From assembly GCA_041666155.1 (NCBI GenBank), contig JBAYHM010000013.1, positions 1 through 29,925 of the forward strand: 29,925 nucleotides of DNA. Reading direction: 5' to 3'. Of this stretch, positions 25,133-29,925 are shown piece by piece (positions within the stretch are counted from its first letter, which is position 1; each line of letters starts with the position of its first letter). This DNA is from SZUA-426 sp041666155 (GTDB taxonomy: Bacteria > Spirochaetota > Spirochaetia > Treponematales > Breznakiellaceae). The translations under genes were made by a program, and so were the position numbers. Below the pieces are notes generated by a model, which had not been told where the DNA came from, did not search any database, and saw nothing but the letters and a program-made list of their open reading frames with translations.

Positions 25133-26407
25133 ATGGCATTAGACGATTTCAAGGCAATGCAGGAACGGTGCAGCAACTGCTTGGGCTGCAAATGGATTCC
25201 ATTCGATAAGATCAAGAGCCAGCGTTTCGGGGAAAACTGCCCGAGCGTTTGCTACTTTAACTTCAACACCTATTCCGCCCGCGGTCGTTTCCAGTTGGGA
25301 CTCGGCATATTGACAAAGGATGTCGAATACACCGAAACGGTCACCGAGGCGGTGCACAATTGTACGACGTGCGGTCTGTGCGACGTTTCGTGCAAAGTTA
25401 CCCGCTACAATCTTGAACCCCTTGAGCATAACCTGGAGCTGAAAGCCGACGCGGTGAAGAAGGGCAAGACCCTCCCGGCGCAGAAGCCGATCATGGAAGC
25501 ATTGGCGAAGGAAAAGACAATGCTCGTAGGGAAGTCCAAGGCTTCCCGAACGAAGTGGGCCGATGGGCTCGGCTTAAAAGACCTAACGAAAGAGAAAGCT
25601 GAAGTATTGTTCTTTCCCGGGTGCAAGTTCAGCTATGACGAAAAGCTACAGAAAACGGCCCAGTCGGCGGTCAGAATACTCAAGAAGAGCGGAGTCGATC
25701 TTGGCTATATGGGAAGCTCCGATATGTGCTGCGCGGGACGCGCGCTTCAAATGGGTTTTCAAGACGATTTCAAGAAAAACGCGGAAGCCAATATCGCCCT
25801 CTTCAAGAAATCCGGCGTCAAGACGATCGTGACTCCGTGCTCGGATTGCTACCACGCGTTCAAACGGCAGTACGCGAAGCTGGGATTGGATATCGAAGTT
25901 CTCCACACCGTGGAATATCTCGATCGCTTGATTCAGTCGGGCAAGATCAAATTCACCAAGACCATCCAGAAGACTGTAACCTATCACGATCCCTGTCATC
26001 TCGGGCGTCTTGGAGAGAATTACATTCCCTGGAACGGCAAAGAAAAGAAGATTCTCAATCAGGTGCATACCTGGGAGCCCCGACGTCCTCGCTATATCGG
26101 CGCCTACGGCATTTATGACGCGCCGCGGAATGTCCTCAAAAGCATCCCCGGAGTCAATTTGGTCGAAATGGAACGGATAAAGGAGTATTCCTGGTGCTGC
26201 GGAGCCGGCGGCGGATGCAGCGACACAAATCCCGAGTTTTCTTCCTGGACGGCGTCCGAAAGGATCACTGAAGCGAACTCTACCGGGGCCGAGACATTGG
26301 TGACCGCTTGTCCATGGTGCGAGACCAATTTCCGGAATGCTGTTGACGAGAATGGGAAAAAAATCGCCGTTCTCGATGTGCTCGAGCTGGTCGAGCAAGC
26401 ACTATAA
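25133..26407 (+). CDS. CCG-domain Fe-S oxidoreductase subunit (GlcF/HdrD-like)
   Basis: A 424-residue electron-transfer protein. The second Fe-S motif is canonical, CTTCGLCDVSCK (Cys77/80/83/87). The first is unusual: CSNCLGCK (Cys13/16/19) with the remaining ligand presumably at Cys36 or Cys40 (CPSVCYF), where a classical motif would have CxxxCP. Two CCG domains follow: VLFFPGCKFSYDE...DMCCAG and TVTYHDPCHLGR...SWCCGAGGGCSD, with TPCSDCYHAF and TACPWCETNF. This is the architecture of GlcF, GlpC and HdrD, which accept electrons from a flavin subunit. GGGAGG lies 6 nt before the ATG. The gene is sandwiched, with 13-bp gaps, between two FAD oxidoreductases that are the likely partners. Confidence 0.9.
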   Translation: MALDDFKAMQERCSNCLGCKWIPFDKIKSQRFGENCPSVCYFNFNTYSARGRFQLGLGILTKDVEYTETVTEAVHNCTTCGLCDVSCKVTRYNLEPLEHNLELKADAVKKGKTLPAQKPIMEALAKEKTMLVGKSKASRTKWADGLGLKDLTKEKAEVLFFPGCKFSYDEKLQKTAQSAVRILKKSGVDLGYMGSSDMCCAGRALQMGFQDDFKKNAEANIALFKKSGVKTIVTPCSDCYHAFKRQYAKLGLDIEVLHTVEYLDRLIQSGKIKFTKTIQKTVTYHDPCHLGRLGENYIPWNGKEKKILNQVHTWEPRRPRYIGAYGIYDAPRNVLKSIPGVNLVEMERIKEYSWCCGAGGGCSDTNPEFSSWTASERITEANSTGAETLVTACPWCETNFRNAVDENGKKIAVLDVLELVEQAL

Positions 26408-26420
26408 GGAAGGGTGAAAA

Positions 26421-28088
26421 ATGGCTTTTTCAGCAGATATCTACAAAGCGTTCGAAGATGTCGTCGGTAAACGCAATATCTCCAAAGACATCGGAATAGT
26501 AGAGACGTATCGTTGTGCCGCCGCTCAATCCTCGGCTCACTATGGGCCGTACGACCATAAGACTCCAAAACCCGAAGCGGTTTTGCTGCCCGGCAGCACC
26601 GATGAGGTGCAGAATATCGTAAAGCTGTGCAACAAGTACGATGTTAAATTCAAGGCATCATCGACGTTCTGGTCATCGATGGGATTCATCGGCGACGATA
26701 ATGCCGTCCAGTTGGATATGCGCAGAATGCGCAGCATCGAAATAGATGAGAAGAACATGATAGCCATCGTTGAGCCATACGCAATCGCAGCCGTAGTTCA
26801 GGCTGAGGCGATGAAAGTCGGCCTCACGCTGAATGTTCCCGGCGTCGGATGCAGCAGTTCTCCTCTGGCCAGCACGGCGGGTTGGGTCGGATTTGGTCCC
26901 ACCTCGATTTCGATGGGCTGTTCGAGCGAAAACATGCTCGGCGCGGAATGGGTTTTGCCGAACGGGGAAATCCTTCGAACCGGCTCTCTCGGCGCCGGGG
27001 CGGGCTGGTTCTGTGGGGAAGGCCCCGGTCCCAGCACACGCGCCATACTTCGCGGTTTCCAGGGAAGTACCGGTTCGCTAGGCGTATGTACTAAAATCGG
27101 AATTCGCTTGCATCCCTGGCCGGGTCCGACGTTCATCCCGACGCGTGGTACCGTTCCTGCTTATAAAGCGGATCTTCCCGACAACTTCAAGGCATATACT
27201 CTTTGCTATAAGACGTGGGACGATTACGCAAAGGGCCTGGCCCTGCTGCATGAGGCCGAGATACTTTTCCTCGGTCACAGGCAATTCAACATGTTCGGCC
27301 GTGACATCAAGACCGCCATGCTCAAGATTCTTACTGATACCGATATGCAGCTTTGTGATATTCCGGAGCTTGTTAAGGACCCGGAGTTGAAGAAAGTGAA
27401 TGATGATATGAAAATTGAGGTTCAGGTCATCATTGCCGGCGTTACGAAGAGGGACGCGGAATATAAGGAAAAAGCCCTGGATAAGGTGCTTGAGATGTCG
27501 GGCGGATGGAAATCCAAGTTCATGCTTGAAAAAGACATGATGGATTACGTTCTTCTGTATTTGATCAGGATGGGACATAAGAACTTGAATTATGTTCTTT
27601 GCGGCGCCTACGAAGGCAATTACGGTCTTTCCGGCAACCTTTTCGTCAGCGCGAAAGTCATGGAAGAAGCCAGCGCTCTCAAGAGAAAATGGGAGCTTGA
27701 GCATACGGACATCGCTGCGCACGGCGGCGATTCCGATATGGGCAGCTGTTGTATAATCGGCGGCGGCGGTCCCACGGGCTGGGAATTCTTCACGAACTTT
27801 GACGCTCATGATAAAGCGTCGATAAAAGGGACCGCGGAGTTCTTCAACGAAACCCAACGCTGGATGACTGAAAAAGGGCTTGGAGTCGATATGGGCCATT
27901 GGAATCAAGATCTGCGAAAGGAAAATGGTTATTGGTTCTCCCAGGAGGAACACGACGCAATGTACGCAAAGTTGCCTCAGCCTCTGGTGACCGTATACCA
28001 ATATAAGGCCCGGGAAGCGATCAATCCCAAACACCTTTGCGGCAGCTATTATCGTACCTTGACACCGGGTAAGTACAATTCACAATAG
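26421..28088 (+). CDS. FAD-binding oxidoreductase, second (VAO/PCMH fold)
   Basis: A 555-residue flavoprotein, longer than the first and not a close duplicate of it. The FAD_binding_4 part covers about residues 45-235: PEAVLLPGSTDEVQNIVKLC, VQLDMRRMRSIEIDEKNMIA, IVEPYAIAAVVQAEAMKVGL, and GFQGSTGSLGVCTKIGIRLH. The last stands where the AgpS/GlcD families have G(S/A)xGT(L/I)Gxx. The C-terminal half is a VAO cap-type domain with a Gly-rich DMGSCCIIGGGGPTGWEFF stretch, and the end KEHLCG-like NPKHLCGSYYRTLTPGKYNS is not the usual NPGK(L/I). AGGAAGGGTG precedes ATG 26421. It probably forms a complex with the two upstream products; substrate unknown. Confidence 0.87.
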   Translation: MAFSADIYKAFEDVVGKRNISKDIGIVETYRCAAAQSSAHYGPYDHKTPKPEAVLLPGSTDEVQNIVKLCNKYDVKFKASSTFWSSMGFIGDDNAVQLDMRRMRSIEIDEKNMIAIVEPYAIAAVVQAEAMKVGLTLNVPGVGCSSSPLASTAGWVGFGPTSISMGCSSENMLGAEWVLPNGEILRTGSLGAGAGWFCGEGPGPSTRAILRGFQGSTGSLGVCTKIGIRLHPWPGPTFIPTRGTVPAYKADLPDNFKAYTLCYKTWDDYAKGLALLHEAEILFLGHRQFNMFGRDIKTAMLKILTDTDMQLCDIPELVKDPELKKVNDDMKIEVQVIIAGVTKRDAEYKEKALDKVLEMSGGWKSKFMLEKDMMDYVLLYLIRMGHKNLNYVLCGAYEGNYGLSGNLFVSAKVMEEASALKRKWELEHTDIAAHGGDSDMGSCCIIGGGGPTGWEFFTNFDAHDKASIKGTAEFFNETQRWMTEKGLGVDMGHWNQDLRKENGYWFSQEEHDAMYAKLPQPLVTVYQYKAREAINPKHLCGSYYRTLTPGKYNSQ

Positions 28089-28114
28089 ACACATCAACAA
28101 ATTTTAGGCATAAT
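28086..28114 (+). promoter_or_regulatory. Candidate promoter of the tetR gene
   Basis: -35 TAGACA (28086-28091, five of six), 17-nt spacer, -10 CATAAT (28109-28114, five of six). The -35 begins in the stop codon of the upstream oxidoreductase. Transcription would start near 28121, immediately before the terminator hairpin at 28123-28151. Confidence 0.5.
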
Positions 28115-28122
28115 CTCTACAT

Positions 28123-28159
28123 ACGGAAGGGCGAATTTCTCGCCCTTCCGTGCATTTTT
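28123..28159 (+). terminator. Rho-independent terminator after the FAD-oxidase operon
   Basis: ACGGAAGGGCGA-ATTTC-TCGCCCTTCCGT is a perfect 12-bp stem with a 5-nt loop, followed by GCATTTTTA. It separates the oxidoreductase operon from tetR; because the candidate tetR promoter lies just before it, it would also sit in the tetR leader. Confidence 0.85.
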
Positions 28160-28172
28160 AGGGAGTCCACTA

Positions 28173-28766
28173 ATGGTTAGAAAGAAATTAACCGCCAGGA
28201 AAATGCAGGCGGATAGAACGCAAAAAAAAATTTACGACATATCAATTTCGCTCATGGAAAAAAAAGGATTCAACGGAATAACGATTGAGGAAATTTGCCA
28301 AAAAGCCGGTGTATCGATCGGTACTTTTTATAATTATTTTAAGTCTAAGGATGATATATTTTTCGATATCTATAAAAGAGCGGATGAATATTTCGAAAAA
28401 ACGGTATCGCCCAGCCTGAAAGATCTTAATATTAAGTCCGCGGAAAAAACGGTACGCTTTTTTAAATACTATGCCCATTATAACCAGAAAAGAGGTTTGG
28501 AAAATATAACGCAGTTGTATAATACGAAAAATAGGTTTTTTACCATCAAGGGTAGATACATGCAAAATTTGCTGATTGAAATTATCAGTGAAGGCCAAGC
28601 GTTGAAGCAATTCACTAATTCCATGACCCCGGACGAGATTACGGACTATCTTTTTATTGCTAGTAGAGGTGTCGTTTACGATTGGTGCATTCACGAAGCA
28701 AAATACGACCTTGAGCAGAAAATGAAAGAGTATATGGAAAAGCTTGTAATGATTTTCTCATTATAA
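28173..28766 (+). CDS. TetR/AcrR-family transcriptional regulator
   Basis: A 197-residue regulator. Residues about 15-65 form the TetR HTH: IYDISISLMEKKGFNGITIE, EICQKAGVSIGTFYNYFKSK, DDIFFDIYKRADEYFE, which matches the family signature closely. The remaining helical domain (residues 70-197) should bind a small ligand, often an acyl-CoA or hydrophobic molecule in such contexts. GGGAG lies about 7 nt before ATG 28173. The gene is clearly more AT-rich than its neighbours. It lies between the FAD-oxidase operon and the TRAP transporter and is the only regulator in the module, so it is the best candidate for binding the TGAA-N4-TTCA sites; no such site is seen upstream of tetR itself. Confidence 0.9.
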   Translation: MVRKKLTARKMQADRTQKKIYDISISLMEKKGFNGITIEEICQKAGVSIGTFYNYFKSKDDIFFDIYKRADEYFEKTVSPSLKDLNIKSAEKTVRFFKYYAHYNQKRGLENITQLYNTKNRFFTIKGRYMQNLLIEIISEGQALKQFTNSMTPDEITDYLFIASRGVVYDWCIHEAKYDLEQKMKEYMEKLVMIFSL

Positions 28767-28819
28767 CGATATGAAAGCCTAACATGTTCCCCATAATCAG
28801 AGCGGCCAACCGGCCGAAA

Positions 28820-28855
28820 AAAAGAGCGGGATTTTGCATCCCGCTCTTTTCTTTT
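28820..28855. terminator. Bidirectional terminator between tetR and TRAP transporter genes
   Basis: AAAAGAGCGGGAT-TTTGC-ATCCCGCTCTTTT is a perfect 13-bp stem flanked by an A-run before and CTTTTC after, so it can act on both strands. It lies in the 134-bp gap between the convergent stops. Confidence 0.88.
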
Positions 28856-28900
28856 CATCAAACGACCCGGAAAATAATCACGCAAAATTACTGAGCGACG

Positions 28901-29925
28901 TTATCCCATGACAACCGTTGGCAACCAAGTAACGATTTGCGGAAAAATGAAGATCAGTATCAAAGCAACCAGCAGCGCTCCGAGGAACGGAGTTACGCCT
29001 TTATATATAGTTTTAAATGGCAATCCCGTGATGTTTCCCGTGATAAAAACGTAAAGGGCTATGGGTGGGATTAATCCGCCTATCATGAGGGTGATGCTGA
29101 CCATTATTCCAAACCATATAGGATCAAACCCGAGCGCTACAGCCGTCGGAAAGAATATTGGGGTAGCGAGAACCATGAACGCTAAATCGTCCATGATTGA
29201 GCCGCCGACAAGATATATGATCACTATAACAGCCATAATCACGGCCGGCGCTACTGGTAACGATGCCGCCCAATCCGCCGTGATGAACGGAATTTCAGTG
29301 ATGGTAAGGAAATGTCCGAATATCGAGGAACCGGCGATCAGCATCAGCGTCATTATCGCTGTCTTCAATGCTCCCTTTATCGATTTCTTGATCATTTCAA
29401 AACTGGTTTCACGTCGCAGGAAAGCCATGACGAAAACCGCTACCGTTCCGATGGTGCCGGCTTCGGTCGGGCTGAAGAATCCAGCCATCATTCCGCCTAT
29501 GACGATTCCGAAGATGATCAATACGATCATCACTTCCGGCAAGACCGCGAATCTTTCTTTCCAGCTTGCTTTCTCGGCGCGCGGGGCCACTTTGGGATCA
29601 ATGGTAACCCATATGGCGATAACCAGGATGAAAAGGAAGGAAATCATAAGCGCGGGCAGTATGCCGGCTAAGAAAAGACGCCCAATGGATTGTTCGCAAA
29701 TCAGCCCGTAAATTATTAGGACAGTGCTGGGCGGCAATATCATGCCGATCGTACCGACGGAGGCGACGGTGCCGGCTGAAAGTTCTTTCTTATAACCGTA
29801 CCTATCCATTTCTGGAATCGCGAGGCCGGCAAAGGTTCCGACGGTCGCCAGTGTCGATCCGCACATGGCTTTGAACGCGGTCGCGCCGACGACAGTGGTC
29901 ATGGCCAGACCGCCCGGGACGTGAC
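28901..29925 (-). CDS. TRAP transporter large permease subunit (DctM family), 5' end beyond window
   Basis: The C-terminal 340 or so residues of a DctM-type permease, which with a DctQ subunit and a periplasmic binding protein imports carboxylates or related acids using an ion gradient. The frame continues to the right edge through HVPGGLAMTTVVGATAFKAM, so the internal ATG at 29902 is not the start. Family blocks include CGSTLATVGTFAGLAIPEM, GTVASVGTIGMILPPSTVLI, GMMAGFFSPTEAGTIGTVAV, FGIMVSITLMIGGLIPPIAL and NITGLPFKTIYKGVTPF. At least eight hydrophobic helices are visible. The binding-protein and small-subunit genes should lie outside the window. It is the likely uptake system for the substrate of the adjacent oxidation module. 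Confidence 0.93.
   Translation of the reverse strand, partial: HVPGGLAMTTVVGATAFKAMCGSTLATVGTFAGLAIPEMDRYGYKKELSAGTVASVGTIGMILPPSTVLIIYGLICEQSIGRLFLAGILPALMISFLFILVIAIWVTIDPKVAPRAEKASWKERFAVLPEVMIVLIIFGIVIGGMMAGFFSPTEAGTIGTVAVFVMAFLRRETSFEMIKKSIKGALKTAIMTLMLIAGSSIFGHFLTITEIPFITADWAASLPVAPAVIMAVIVIIYLVGGSIMDDLAFMVLATPIFFPTAVALGFDPIWFGIMVSITLMIGGLIPPIALYVFITGNITGLPFKTIYKGVTPFLGALLVALILIFIFPQIVTWLPTVVMG

Overview
The window looks like a chromosomal segment of an anaerobic, chemotactic, carbohydrate- and carboxylate-using bacterium. A spirochaete of the Treponema/Spirochaeta type fits best: there is a YesM/YesN-type two-component system, a CUT1 sugar ABC transporter without its own ATPase, a methyl-accepting chemotaxis protein, acetate kinase, Fe-S aldo/keto reductase, and strong AGGAGG ribosome sites. 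This is inference from gene content; no rRNA or marker gene is present, and a clostridial-type Firmicute is not excluded. Base composition is mosaic: the lacZ region is visibly GC-rich, the right-hand third is near balanced, and the tetR gene and parts of two long intergenic regions are AT-rich.

Left part (1-8.6 kb), glycoside use. The tail of an AraC-type regulator (cut by the window edge) faces a two-gene operon on the minus strand: a GntR/LacI-chimera (AraR-type) repressor followed, with an ATGA overlap, by a GH2 beta-galactosidase. Its promoter carries two palindromes; one covers the -10 and the start codon, so the repressor mRNA is probably leaderless and autoregulated. Upstream is a second minus-strand operon, an Fe-S aldo/keto reductase followed by a GH3 (NagZ-like) glycosidase, divergent from another AraC-type regulator.

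Middle (8.6-19.4 kb), sensing and sugar uptake. A chemoreceptor (minus) is followed by a YesM-type histidine kinase and a YesN-type response regulator (plus, overlapping). Facing them is an operon on the minus strand: solute-binding protein, two permeases, a 31-codon remnant resembling the N-terminus of a tributyrin-esterase-like hydrolase, and an EamA/DMT transporter whose start overlaps the remnant's stop. The kinase/regulator pair probably controls this uptake operon. Acetate kinase is divergent from the binding-protein gene and ends at a clear terminator.

Right part (19.4-29.9 kb), an uncharacterised oxidation module. It comprises a biotin-dependent-type carboxyltransferase (plus), a CoA-acylating aldehyde dehydrogenase (minus), an operon of two FAD (VAO/PCMH-fold) oxidoreductases around a CCG-domain Fe-S protein (GlcD/GlcF/GlcE-like), a TetR regulator and a TRAP-transporter large permease cut by the right edge. 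The three enzyme transcription units carry a shared 12-bp inverted repeat, TGAA-N4-TTCA (one copy with a single mismatch), placed at the end of the -10 or at the predicted start site. I read this as one regulon, possibly controlled by the adjacent TetR, importing and oxidising a small carboxylate or related acid to the acyl-CoA level. The substrate cannot be read from the sequence.
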